Assembly: GCA_029339505.1 (NCBI GenBank)
Contig: JAQISU010000058.1
Location: 496,001 to 560,000 of the forward strand
Direction: 5' to 3'
DNA length: 64,000 nucleotides
Source: Unio delphinus
Taxonomy: Eukaryota; Mollusca; Bivalvia; Unionida; Unionidae
The translations under genes were made by a program, and so were the position numbers. Shown in pieces: positions 11,901-24,690 of this stretch. Under the pieces are notes generated by a model. The model ran no database searches and was not told where the DNA came from. It saw only the letters and a list, made by a program, of their open reading frames with translations. Each line of letters begins with the position of its first letter. Position 1 is the stretch's first letter.

Positions 11901-13273
11901 ATTGTGCAATTTTACTTTTAACACCAACACATCATTTCACCATACAAAAAACAAAACAATTTTGACAAGCACAATAAAGTGTCTAATCACCTCTGTATAA
12001 ATCAAAATATACAATTCAAAATCTCAACATAAGAAATGTAACTTTCAGCACAGTCAACGTGATTATACGGGTTAATTTGAAACTCTCAACATATGATATG
12101 AAAATTTCAACAACCGCAGTATAATTCAGAAGATGCAATCTACGCACTCGTCATTGGACATCGAATTTTCATTTCAGCCAGCGCTAAGTAATTCAACAGA
12201 TGAAATCTAATTACTCAACGTATGAAATGAAACTCTTTGAGCCAATTAGTAAATTAGGAATTCTGAACGTTTGATACTGAAATTTCAAGTTCCATCGTGT
12301 AATTCAATGGACACAATCTAAAACATCCACATAGAAAATATAACTTTCAACCACTACTGTTTAATTTAACAAATACAATCTAAAATCTCAACCTAAAAAA
12401 TGGAAATTCAAGGACAAAATATTTTGATACAACATTTGAAATTTGAATTCTGAACATGTGATATTAAAATTTTAACGGCAACGTTCTGAGTGGATCAGCT
12501 TTTGTCCGCTATGGTGCCTCATAGCCTATTCAACATTTGCACTCATCCGTTTTGTAATTGTGACACAGTCTGATACCAACTGTAACTCTGCTGTAGCTAA
12601 TGTACTACTGTTCTATAAATTGCCACTCTACATGATAGAGTTTAGCTATCTTCAAAATTATTGTCAGCAAGTTATTTTACGAAAAATATTTATTTTAATA
12701 ACTTTCAAAATCTTGTTGTTATGATATGTTAAAGCTATTCTTGAAATATAAGTCACACCAACCGTACATAGTGTCCAGGTAACGTGCTTATAGGTAAGTA
12801 GCCTTTACCTGCTGAAACATGCACCTTGCATATCCCTACTATTGAAAGTTATTATATAAAAACAAAATAGTTATATCCCACGGAGCTAACTTTTCTGTAT
12901 CATGCCATTGATTTGGTTAGTTTTTGTACTGTTCGCTCGCAATTATCCTAGAACTCTTATTTCCTTTGTGATTCGCGTAACAAAGTTTAGAGATGGACGT
13001 TACACATAGACAGGAGTAGCCTATATATAAATTCACGTAATCTTGAAAAAAAGGCAATATTAACTCAGTAAAGTTGAGAATAAGAAAAGCAATTAGCTTT
13101 CAGACTTTGTTTTTCCAGGAGATCCGGAAATATGTCCACGCGCGGTGTGTGAATGTGACAAGGCCGTCTCAGAGTGTTTTGCGCAGAACCTAAATGAATA
13201 CAACGACAAGATGAAGACCGTTATGGGAAAATTTATACGTAAAACGGCCAAAATACTCAATGTCACGCCATAA
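8192..13273 (+). CDS. Secreted phospholipase A2 (four coding exons)
   Basis: Coding exons are 8192-8252, 9948-10095, 10932-11056 and 13119-13273, all with GT-AG introns and matching phases; the total is 489 nt (162 residues). An acceptor AG directly precedes the ATG, so a 5' UTR exon probably lies upstream. Residues 1-20 are a hydrophobic signal peptide. Arg26-Val-Lys-Arg29 is a furin-type site, giving a mature start near residue 30. The calcium loop YGNYCGFGGHG is at 52-62, the catalytic His75-Asp76 lies in CCMLHDWCY, and the catalytic Asp125 lies in CECD. Ten cysteines in the mature chain allow five disulfides, and Asn108-Ile-Thr is a glycosylation sequon. The family hydrolyses the sn-2 ester of phospholipids outside the cell. 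Asn54 replaces the Cys that many family members carry at this place in the loop. Whether its role is digestive, immune or venom cannot be told from the sequence. Confidence 0.92.
8871..8921. repeat. (CT)n microsatellite
   Basis: About 25 CT units lie in the first intron of the phospholipase gene. Confidence 0.95.
9640..9835 (+). repeat. Unclassified dispersed repeat, copy 1
   Basis: Shared blocks with 28575-28830, in the same order: ACACGGGCCTCTCCTA, a TTATAAA-rich stretch, GTGTTGTTYGG, and a CCACCCCCACTCC-like pyrimidine block followed by a CGACCRTGAT-like block. It lies just upstream of exon 2 of the phospholipase gene. No coding content or terminal repeats are seen. Confidence 0.6.
11990..12480. 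repeat. Degenerate 62-bp tandem repeat
   Basis: A motif close to CTCAACATATGAAATGAAA recurs at 12023, 12085, 12146, 12213, 12263, 12325, 12387 and 12450. Spacing is mostly 61-63 bp (range 50-67). Each unit also holds a TAATTCAAYAGATGCAATCTA-like stretch. Copies are strongly diverged, so the array is old. It lies in the third intron of the phospholipase gene. Confidence 0.7.
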
Positions 13274-14774
13274 CCATATTTTTTTACACACCTGTTTCTA
13301 TGATGCGAATGCCATCTTGATTACGAAATAGCATTATTTACTAGCCAATGTTTTGAATACATATCTTGGTTTAAATTTAACCCATGTCTAATATTTGTTT
13401 CCTTCCATGCGGGAAGGTAACCTAAAAAAAAAAAAAAATCTTTTTCTTACGCATATATCTTTTGAAATTACTTTTAAACATTGCTGGTTTTCATATTGTT
13501 GATACAACTATGTGTCATTAATCACTTTACCCAAACGTATATTCACACCAGGCAAAACTATTAATACTTTACAGGACATAGTGTGATTTAAAAATATTAC
13601 ATTGATATTGTTTTGGTATTTGCCATTGGGTTTCCATCAAAGCCAGTAACGAAAATTAATTTCCCAGAACACGAAAACTGAATGCAAGCAACTCACCTTC
13701 AAACATATTTTATCTTAGTGTAAATCAACAATACAAGTACATTTATGAATGTCCCCATGTGTGGAAGTGGCTAGAATATTCTAATTAACATATCCAGCTC
13801 TCCAAAAGAATTGTTAAAGTTAATATGTTTTTTAGTGTGTAGGGGGTGGTTACGTAAAGACGGGTTTCTGTTCTAAGTAGACCATTGACATGTAGTTTGG
13901 TTCGCGCAGCACGAATCATATATGGAGATAGCTTTAATCAGCAGGGTACCCTGGCCATCCATGATTTCTGCATATAAGGACCGGAACACCTATGAATGGC
14001 CCAAAACCCGGAGGAGAAATTAAATATATAATACAAAAGCGAGTTGGCAAAAAAGAAATATCATTTTTGAATCAGGTATTTCCAGCTGTGTGGTCAGAGA
14101 CATTTTCATTGTATTAGTCATACTTATGTTAATTAAAGAAAATTCTGATTGTTTGTTCCGAGTGTTCTTAAGGAGTGCTATCATTTCAGCCATTATGAAT
14201 AACTATGAGAATGGTTAGTACGGTGAGAGATTTCGCAATGCTTGGTTGCTCTGTAATTGTATCTGCGATTATGTTTTTACATTAACGTTTTATCAAATAT
14301 GTTATCATTATTTTGCATTAAGTTTCAACATTTTCCAGTGTACCAACTTTCCTGCCTTTATCGTATACAATACCTGTGTTTTAAAATGAATTAATGGAAC
14401 GTCTAATTAGGGCAATGTAGGTAGGATTAGGTTTGTAATGCTAGAAAGCATGCAACGAAATTGTTGGAACTTTACAGTTGTAACAGTTCAACATACCATG
14501 TTTAAATACTATGTAGCCAGCTACGATGTGTTCGACACGACTGGATAGGTCAAGTATTAATATCAGTACTGCAGACAATTCATGCAGATAGAATAGATCT
14601 ATATTTTAAATCGACACAGCAATTAGATACTTGGTGTTAAATGAACAACGCTAATATGACAAAATTGTTCTGCTGTAAGACATATGAAACGCTTCAAAGG
14701 TTCCTGTGTTATGTCGACGTTTTGTGTAACGTTTGGTACATTACTGTATCTGTATAGTGTATAACTTATTATGA
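13274..14774. other. Downstream AT-rich DNA, no gene seen
   Basis: This is the 3' side of the phospholipase gene. It contains an A-run near 13423-13437 and no frame or repeat that I can classify. Confidence 0.5.
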
Positions 14775-14782
14775 CTGTATAA

Positions 14783-17747
14783 TAGGGTGGCCCTTAGAAA
14801 TCAAGTTTTGAATTATATATTTCTGGACCTCTCATTTTGTTCTAAAAGATAAAAAAACACAGTATGCAAAAAAATCTGCAAAATTGAACAAGGTTTAGAG
14901 GTAGCTCAATGACACTGAAATTTGTGGTAATCACGTTCATAATGTCCATATTGTACTGTTTGTAATATAGATTGTAGAATGTAGAACCACAGTATAAATT
15001 TAAAAATTTTTCCTTACTTACTTATTTATTGACTAATGACTTGTTATTATTAAATATTCTTTGCAATTTTGCAAGTTTTATTGTTCAGTTGTTTACTTTT
15101 ATGTTTTCAGGAAATTCAGATATTGAGTGTTGGCTGTTAAATTTTCAGTTAAAAAAGTAATAAATCTGCAATTCTGGAAGCTTTTGCAACAGTTGTTGGA
15201 CTTGAAAGGTTAAAGTGGGAATTTTGTGAACTCTGGGCTGTGGACTGTGGACTGTTGAGTGTTAAATAGAGTATAATTGTTCCGTTTTTGGTTGATACTT
15301 ACCTGTTAACAATGGCAGCAGCAGTGACAGCAGCCACAAAAGTGACAACACGCTCACAAGATTATCTTGTTACCAGTGCAGATGGGATAGAAGGTAGTAA
15401 ACTGCCCTCAGCAGAGCAAGTTCTCAGCTATTTTTTGCATCGTCACAATGTTCTTAAAGAGGAAATCCGAACAGCAGCAAACAACAGCATAATACGAGTG
15501 GAAGATTTTTGGTTCCGTGCAAGAATTCCAGTCAAGCATCGACAAGATTCGATCAAAAAACTTGAAGAACTATTCTACCAGTGGAAAGGTCTGAAGAAGA
15601 ACAAGAACCGTAAGACACAGACTCAGCAAGCAAATTAAGTCATGTTTACAGAAATGATCAAAGAACTGTTTGATATTGCACACGCTGATGCAATGCAGCT
15701 CATAGAGAATGAAGAGGACAAATTATTCCTGGAATGTCAGCGGAAGAAGGGACGGCCTGCATGCATGGCGGGTGTGGACAATGTGCTGCTCAAACAACAA
15801 GAACTGCAGAAGGAAAAAGTGGAGACATTGCAAAGAAGACGAAAACGTTCTGAACTTGAAAAGGAGTTGTTGTTCCAAGTGGTTGAGCTGGACAGCAGTA
15901 GCAATAATTCGGACATGGAAACATCATCTGAGTCTGACGACCAAGATCCAATCCCCAGCACAAGTGCGGCTGCTCCTCCACCACGAAAACAAGGTAAAAA
16001 GCAGGTAATATCAGCCCCTCTGGCAGCAATGCTCGATACAAATCTGTTGAGTGACAGGGCTGCCATGATGGTCATTTTTGAATCAATGAGGGCTATCGGA
16101 CAAGACCCAGAGCAGCTTGCTCTAAACAGGACGACCATACAGCGTGAACGCCAAAAACACCGTAAAGCAGCAGTTGCTGGCATTAAGGAAGCATTCAAAC
16201 GAACCACAGCTTTAACTGTCCATTGGGATGGCAAGCTAATGCCTAACTTAACTGGGATAGAAAAGGTGAACAGGCTACCAATTCTGGTTTCGACAATGGG
16301 GGAGAAGAAGCTTTTACAAATTCCAAAGATATCTGCATGAACTGGCAAAGCTGAGGCAGAGGCAGTTTACAATGCCATATGTGAATGGAAACTTACCAGT
16401 TTGGTTCAGGGCATGTGCTTCGACACCACGAGTTCCAATACTGGTAGACTGTCAGGTGCTTGCATCATTCTCGAGCAGTTACTGGGACGTTCTCTTCTGA
16501 ACTTTGCTTGTCGGCATCATATAATGGAACTGGTCCTGGGTGCTGCATTTGGAATCTGTATGGGACCCAGCAAGGCACCAGAAATTCTCATATTCAAGCG
16601 TTTTAAGCAACAGTGGTCAAGCATACACCAAGCCTTTTCAAATGATTATGCATCTACCAAGCTTGCAGATGTTCAAGTCGAAGTCATTGCATTCTGCGAA
16701 CGACAACTTGAAGATAATCAACCTAGAGATGACTATCGTGAGCTGTTGCAACTAATGCTTGTCTTCTTAGGGAAAAAGTCTTCGAACAAGATGACGTTCA
16801 GAAGCCCTGGTCCATTGCATCAAGCACGCTGGATGGCAAAAGCCATCTACAGCATCAAGGTATGGCTTTTCCGGTCAAAGTTCAAGCTGACAACCCGATA
16901 ATCTCAAGGGCTTCTACGTTTGAACATATTTCTTGCAAAGATTTATATCAAGTTTTGGTACCAGGCACCTGTTGCTCCTACTGCAGCCAGAAATGACCTC
17001 CAATTCCTGCAGCTGCTCCATTCATATCCAGATCGTGCCATCAGTGGCGAAACGTCACGTAAGATGGCTGGGCATCTGTGGTACCTCTCGGAAGATTTAA
17101 TACTGCTCAGCCTCTTTGATCCAGAACTAGATATTGCCACAAAGCAAGCACTTGTCAGAGGGTCGAAAGAAAAGGATGGAGAACTGGATCCACCAAAATG
17201 GGCACGCATTGACATGGCAGCCGTGCAACAGAAGACACTCGTAGATTTTGTCACAAAGTCCAGCAGAAAACTATTTACAATTCTGGGCTTGCCTTCTGGA
17301 TTCTTAGCTGAAGATCCCGAGTCATGGAACAGTAGAGATGACTTCAAAGCTGGTGAGGCAATGGTCAAGACGCTTTCGGTTACAAATGACCACGCAGAAC
17401 GGAGCGTTGCCCTCATTCAAGATGCAGTCCAGTCAGGGCGCTTTAGATGCGAAGACCAGCTGCAGTATGCTCTCCACGTAATAGAGCAGAACCGGAAACA
17501 ATTTCCAGATGCAAAAAAGTCAACATTGATTGACAAACAGTAAACTCTGTGTCGTTCGTTTTAATGATCAAATGACGATTTTCAGACTCTAATGGTAAAC
17601 TTTGATGTGCTTGAGCCACCCCTAAATATTAATATTTTTTCATAATATTTTTTCTCATATGTTTCTACAGTAAATGGAACCACTCTGAGGGTTCAGATGC
17701 TAGAGAAATAAAAAAAAATGTTTTTTCTATGTTTAAGGGCCACCCTA
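14783..17747 (+). mobile_element. Complete hAT-like DNA transposon
   Basis: The element is 2,965 bp. It begins TAGGGTGGCCCTTA and ends with the exact reverse complement, a 14-bp perfect terminal inverted repeat. It is flanked on both sides by CTGTATAA (14775-14782 and 17748-17755), an 8-bp target duplication that fits the NTNNNNAN preference of hAT elements. The transposase frame lies between the repeats and an AATAAA lies at 17707-17712. The superfamily is inferred from the duplication length, the TIR start and the RNase H-like blocks, not from a database match. Confidence 0.85.
15312..17543 (+). pseudogene. hAT-like transposase with three nonsense codons
   Basis: One reading frame runs from ATG 15312 to TAA 17541-17543 with no frameshift. 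It is interrupted by TAA 15636-15638, TGA 16338-16340 and TAA 16899-16901. The N-terminal part is basic and ends in an acidic Ser-rich segment (about 15885-15960). Candidate catalytic blocks in order are HWDGK (near 16220), CFDTTSSNTG (near 16420), ACRHHIMEL (near 16508) and NDHAERSVALI (near 17388), which place acidic residues as expected for an RNase H-like transposase. The Asp/Asp/Glu assignment is inference. With only point stops, decay appears recent compared with the LINE at 5418. Confidence 0.8.
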
Positions 17748-17755
17748 CTGTATAA

Positions 17756-18720
17756 TGTAGAGATTGTCTATAAACAAGATATAAGATATGTTACTTTTTG
17801 TACACTGATATAGGTTCTATTTTAATATAATAATCTTGCATGTAGATTGCCTATGATAAATACATAATTGCTTACGATCGCTAATAACAAAACAATATGG
17901 ATAATAATCATGTTTACTAGTTGTTGTTTTTTTCCACTGGAATGGTTTATCAGGAGGGTTTTTACTAGAATTAAGTTAATGTCCTTTTGGATGCATCAGT
18001 CAGCTGGTTCTTTTACGACTTCGGTTATTGCGAAATGTCACGTAGTGAGAAGGGAATATGCGTTTTCGGGCCTTAAGAGGGTATACCAGTTTAAAACTGA
18101 GCAATTATTTCATTCCTATTTTGGATTCTTATTTCATATGTTTCAGATGCATATTTGTTTAATAATGTATATAGATGTAATTTCAGAGGAGACATTTGTT
18201 TTGATTCGTTGAAAATACAACGTGCGCATTGGACGAAAATATTAGTATTCAAATGAGTTCTGTAAAATGCCATCGTGAAACTTCATGAATGTTGGGAGAC
18301 AAGTTTTACCCAATGACCTGGAATTCATTAGAAACATTTGAATCTTTAAGACTTGTGATATATTCTTTGGAATTACTCTGATTTGATTAATAACAACGAA
18401 CACGTTTCTCGTAAATATTCATATTATTACTTTCACAATTACTTATTTGTTAAGATTTACACACTTAGGTGGCTTTGCTCCCTTCTCTTATTTAGTTTAC
18501 GACCATTGAGTCGCAACAGCTGTTAAACACTGACGATCTCCAGAGATCTATTTTTTATTACAAAAATTAAACTGCAACAGACACCGGCACTAACCAAGTA
18601 TATCTGTAATATGTTTCAATTATTTTAATGATGTTTTCTCTTTGGGGTGTCACATATAGGAAATAAGTATTTTTAAAACTAAACAGGTTTTTTTTTTTAT
18701 AGTACTAATGTTTTTCTTTT
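17756..18720. other. AT-rich DNA, no gene seen
   Basis: The open frame at 17868-18212 shows no recognisable domain or codon pattern, and I do not call it a gene. Confidence 0.45.
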
Positions 18721-18725
18721 ATTGT

Positions 18726-18733
18726 ATATATAT

Positions 18734-18824
<91 letters not shown>
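18726..18824. repeat. (TA)n microsatellite
   Basis: About 49 TA units with one early GA interruption. Confidence 0.97.
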
Positions 18825-18825
<1 letters not shown>

Positions 18826-19307
18826 CATATCAATTCTTGAAAACAAAAATTTTGACCAAGCAATCTTCTCCAAAATGTGCATGACATAAATAGGTAGCTA
18901 TTGTATTACGTTGTATTACGATTCTAAGTCTATCTATCCCTCGTTGTTTCATTTATGGTTTCTAAAATACATGTACACCCTGATTGTTCATTGGTGCAAA
19001 CGTCTGAGAAGGTCATAATACGACTTTTCGAATTATTTCAAAATAATACATTTTTAATTGTTCCGGAATATTTGAATGAATCAGATTCAGTTTATTTGAT
19101 GTGTTTATTGAAACTATATAATAAGAACACACACACCACGTATTCCATTCTTCGGTTATAATCAGTTCTGAAAGAAACGTTGAGAAGAAAAAACGACTTA
19201 TTTAAAATCTTACGCTTTTTGGATTTAACAGAGCGGACAATCCTTAATTAAAAAAGTCAATACTTAACGGATGATGTAAAATTATTCAAGCACTTGAATA
19301 TTTAATA

Positions 19308-19778
19308 TAGGGCATAACCGATTAGCATTTATCTACCGATTTCCGATTCCGGATTTTGGGCATGAAATTTTTCCGATTCCGGATACAATTCGATTAATCG
19401 GAAATGCTAAATCCGTATTTTTTTTCTAAAAAATTTCATCTTCCGTTTCCGGGTTTCTGGCATCTGGTTTTGCCGTGTCTAGCATGTTACTTAGTACTTT
19501 ACCATATCCGGCTTCATTTCCGGTTTTCACCCGTCGCTTCAAAAAGATTGTCTCACAGCGTGGTTGTGTTGACCATATTGGACTTTTCTGACTTCTTATT
19601 TAACTTTCTTAACGCACTATCGAATGACACGCAGTGTTAGACACGGTGCTATAGAAATTCAACTTTATTATTTTTATTATCCGAATCGGTCGTTCCTGCC
19701 TTGTCCGACTCCGATTAATCGGATGTTTATACTATCCGGTGGAATCCGATTTCCGGATCAAAAGTCGGTTATGCCCTA
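19308..19778. mobile_element. Non-autonomous hAT-like MITE
   Basis: The element is 471 bp and its ends, TAGGGCATAACCGA, form a 14-bp perfect inverted repeat. ATTTAATA flanks it on both sides (19300-19307 and 19779-19786), an 8-bp target duplication. Subterminal repeats of the CCGATTCCGGA type cluster at both ends, and the palindrome CGATTAATCG occurs near 19391 and 19712. No transposase is encoded. It shares only the TAGGG start with the element at 14783, so a different autonomous partner is likely. Confidence 0.85.
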
Positions 19779-19786
19779 ATTTAATA

Positions 19787-22700
19787 GTTCTATCTAATTA
19801 TGTGAAACTTTGAATGACATAGCGACATTCTACGTTCGATGGATTACTTTGAATTAAAATATTCGGCTTTTGATCAGTGACAAGCTCGATAACACATAAA
19901 CACTTTAAAGCCATCATGCAGATTATCTTTAGACAGTTTCCTGATTCGTGAGATATGTAAAGAATAACTTAAGATAATATTGTAAAAATTCATACACTGT
20001 AAGTTAAAACTGTATTCATTCGCTTTGTTTCATGTTATATTTTATCTAGATAAATGTATGTTTTAGAAAATTTAATGGTAAATTTAAGCCCAAGACTATG
20101 CACTTTCATAATTGACATAGTTGTGACTAATAAAATAAAAGGAAATCTGGTGGCGACAAGGCTACATATAGCTAATCTAACAGTACTTATTTTATTGGTA
20201 AGAAGTTTCGTTTAACTTCCACCACAGTTCTCGCCTATTCACCTATTCAATAGAACCATTTTGGCCTCGGCTACTAATCATTACCGGGGAACAGAGTACA
20301 AGGCTAAACCGTTTTTTTTTATCTTATTGGCTATGTTTTTGTCTCTTGTAGTTTATTTAAAATTATAATCATGTAAGAGTACGCTATTTACTATGATTTT
20401 TCCTTGATACTTGATTTCGTATATGTGTCGATTCTGGATAATTCGTGTCAGATCTTGCAAAATGTAAAATTTTGAATAAATAACAATGATATAGTAATTG
20501 AGAGGCGGAATGGGCGGAGTTTGAGGTATTTGTGTTAGATTTTATCCAAAAATAGATTTCGCCATCTTAGGAACCCAATACAGAAGTAGGAGAAATTCTA
20601 GAATAGTTTATTGTTGATTGTCATACAAGCCCTAAGTGAATGATCCTGAAAGCTGAGGGAGCAATACTAATAATATAATCGCAAAAGGCCATAAATCAAT
20701 CAGTCTATCCATAAATCAATTAATGAAACAAAATTGTCCAAAAGAAAACACAAATGCATCAGTCATATTTTAATTGATAAAATTCATGAACGTGCATTCT
20801 GACAATAATGCTAGTTGTATCGTGGTAATACAAATTAACATTCATATACAATGTGTTTCCCTCAGACATTATCGAATGTCGAATCAAAGCATTATCTAAG
20901 ATAAAAGTTGATTAAAGAATAATACTGTTCATTTTATGATACCTTAACCAAGGTCATGTCGTATATACTCGCTTATAGGTCGGGTAAAAACGCAAACAAC
21001 AAAGATCAGGTTCTATGTCGTTTGTCCTGACTGATTACCCCTAAAAAAAAAACCGCAGCGACTTAGATCTGCCGATACATTATTGGACTGAACGTATACT
21101 AGTGTATAAAATTTTGTTTAGGATATGTATGTACTATTCTGATCAGGTTATATTTATAGTATAACATCCATGAATGTATTCATAAGAAAGTATATAACTA
21201 ACAAATCAAGGAGCAACCTTTCTAGCGTACAAACGTGCTAACCAACCAAAATTGCGATCTATTATAATATTGTAGGACAATTTAGTATATTAGTATAATG
21301 ATTCAGTCAACATCTCAAAAGCTTTAACTCATTATTTTCAATTTGCTAGTGTGAATCATACAAAACACTCACGTTTAAAACGATATGGCAAGGGACATTA
21401 TTGGACGGCACTTATGGTGCCTTCATACTAAAGATAAACATGCGATAAATTTAAACATTTACTGACGTTAGGCTTTGTAAAGGTAAATATGTTTTTCATA
21501 GTATCACCTATTTTATTGATCTACGACTGACTTGATTTTCAGGCTGAGCTCTAATTCTACTCATCAAAAAAGAGTTTTTTAAAAAAAAACTAATATAAAA
21601 TAAAGAAATAAAGAAATAAATAAAGAAATAAAGGATAACTAAATATAAACATTGCGCCTGAACAATACGATTGGACTGACTATATGCAGAAAATGACACA
21701 AACTGAAATTACTTTGTATTATGCCAGGAATATTATCAGGCTTAAATATTGTCATTTTGTCAACACATTCTTTTATACTGAATGTACAAAATTATTTTGT
21801 GTCACCTTTTTTTTTTGAGAATGAATCCTCACTGTTAATAAAACACATAACTTGTATGGACTTCACAACATTGTAAGTAATATAAAGTTCAAGCTAGCAT
21901 CTAAATATTTGGATATACTCTGAAAAGATGTGAAGAGCAAATAGAATGGCAGCATTGACAGTGCCGACATGCCATAATCGTTTGTAAATATTGTTAACGC
22001 AAATGCGCAATTTAGTGTGGATTTCTTTTAAGCTTCACAAATTGTAATTCTAAGCAATACAAGCATTATTGCCCTATAGTTGACCCTTTGATTTTCGGTA
22101 CATTAATAGTCACTATATGATATCATATTTGCAGTAAATAGAAAACGGTTTTATTATTTATTGGTGACATGAAAATCTAATTTAAACGTTCCAATACAGC
22201 TTAAGCTATTTAATGGATGACTAGCGAAAATGTTTTAGTTTATACAGTTTTAAGTAAACATTAAAAATATACTTTGGTGCCAGTCACTACCACATCTCCA
22301 AATGCAATCATAATCTTTTTATTGCGATAGATTTTACAATCACATGCTGAAACTGTTCATACATATGTCATGCTGTCCGTCCACTTCTAACTTTCGCCAT
22401 GCAAGGTCAAATCATGGAACTGGTATAAGATCTTTTCAAGCCACGATTAAAGCTACATAAAACTATTTATCGTGAAGGAAATATCATGTAGATTTACAGT
22501 ATTCATTTAATATCAGTTACATGTAAATCACTAAGGGAAGGGGACACAGTTTTATTAATTTAAGAAAGGGAGCCAGATTCATTTTTTTAGAACATTTCGA
22601 CTACAACATATATAGCTCTAACACCCGCCCATAAATGCACGACCAGTCTGTGGAATATCGTCTTAATGACGGTGAAATGTGATGACTACGAATTCTCAAA

Positions 22701-23830
22701 TCATTTTGTACTCACTTTAACACACTCTTGTGAACAATCTGTGTTTCTTCCAAAGAAACGAGCCTGTGAACATGCAACTCTGTGCTGTAATGTACTGGCA
22801 CTTTTTATTTTCTACCTTTGACCAATATTTAGATCCAAACAATTGAAGCTAATTCATGATAGTTGATGGAAAGTTATTGAGTCTTGAATACAACTGAGTA
22901 AAATATTGTATTACTTTTGATTCAATTAAACATATACCAGAAAGTCAACCAGACCTTTGTACCGATTGCCGAACACCGACAATATCATCAAATGAACATC
23001 GGTAATATATAATCATGAATTATTCGTGTGACGATATTCCGAATAATATCCACATCACTGCCTATGTCTGATGTAAAGACATTCCAAATGAGAACTATTT
23101 CTCGGACTAGTATCGGTGTGATGTCATTACAAAGGATAAATACCGGTACTTCTTAGTATCCTCATATTTTTTTGTGACACACTCTAATGATAACTATTTC
23201 TGAACTTAACATAATATTGTGTTTGATGCATGATGTCATCAACCTATATAATATAAACATCAGTTCTTATAATTACTAATAGTTATAACAATAATACTTA
23301 ATTCTATAAAATAAACGACAGAACTAATGCTGACCAATGTTATCAAAGAACAACAGGAAAGTACACGAATAAAGTCAATTCTTTTCTGGTATATTAATGT
23401 AATAATTTTTAGTTTTCTGAGTGCCATAATGTGTTTGTAATAAACTTAAACTTGTGTTGGAAAGACTTATAACATTTGTAATTGTATCCAACTGATGATG
23501 CTTATTAGTAAGAATGTATTTGATGAAGTTTAGTATGTAAACTGTCCCATACAATGCTTGAATATGTATATATTACAAATGCAATGTTAAGTACATGAAA
23601 ACAGTGAAACCTACAACATACTAGCAATTAGTTTACGTAGACCATATATTCGTCTAATATACCGAGATACACAACAGAGGACCCCTCGACACGTTGTGGG
23701 CGGCCACCAGCCAATGTCTTTGCACATATTATTTCATATACTGTATGTCTGCTTGGAGAATGTCATGGATGAAGAAAAAAACTGGCTTACAATATATTTT
23801 TCTATTATAATACGAAAAGTGTAAAGACAT
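19787..23830. other. 4 kb AT-rich DNA, no gene seen
   Basis: No open frame with recognisable content, tandem array or inverted-repeat element was found in either strand. Confidence 0.5.
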
Positions 23831-23831
23831 A

Positions 23832-23833
<2 letters not shown>

Positions 23834-23914
<81 letters not shown>
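23834..23914. repeat. (TA)n microsatellite
   Basis: About 40 uninterrupted TA units. Confidence 0.97.
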
Positions 23915-23916
<2 letters not shown>

Positions 23917-24461
23917 CGGACGATCATAGGTGTCAATTAGAAATTGAATTAAGAAAAGGTATCTAACACATTCGACTACATAATCAACGATCAGTCCTAA
24001 ATGCCACAAATTTATGTAGAAAAATAACTTATGGATTGTCATGATGCATTAAAGACTGGTCGAATCATATGATCTTCATAAAGACGGCTAAAGCTATGGA
24101 CTTGAACTGACTGCAACATTTGCGTCTACTGTGCCTATAGTGTGAGTCAATATTATGAAATCAAATATACATGTACGCCGTTCGATAGTCATTTGAAGAA
24201 AGGCTTGTATCACTTGCCCAGACCTGTGATCATTCGTAGCCTATGTGAACTCTTTTTTTTTCTCTCGAACGTGTTTTAGTATCAAAGTTGGCTCTAAAGG
24301 TCACTGAAAGATGTATATTGGAAAGCGCATTAAAAGTTACACTCAGTTCCAATTGTTAGTGGCACAAGCAGATTTATCTTCTGAAGGTAATAATTCTCTA
24401 AACAAAATTATTCTTGTAATCTTTTAGCATTATTATTCTTGCAATCTTTTAGCATTTAATG

Positions 24462-24550
24462 CTGCTACTACTACTACTACCACTACTACTACTACTACTA
24501 CTACTAATAATAATAATAATAATAATAATAATGATATACTACTACAAAAA

Positions 24551-24586
<36 letters not shown>

Positions 24587-24617
24587 TAATAATAATAATG
24601 ATATACTACTACTAAAA

Positions 24618-24651
<34 letters not shown>

Positions 24652-24652
24652 C

Positions 24653-24687
<35 letters not shown>

Positions 24688-24690
24688 GAG
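24462..24690. repeat. Compound trinucleotide microsatellite
   Basis: A (CTA)n block passes into (AAT)n. A higher-order unit containing ATGATATACTACTAC, an A-run and ATAATAAT is repeated twice. It is followed (24690-24745) by GAAGCTCTAAGCGCTTTTCAACAT-like sequence. Confidence 0.9.

Noticed and set aside
15737..16348. 203-codon minus-strand frame
   Set aside because: It is the antisense shadow of the hAT-like transposase and has no recognisable content of its own.
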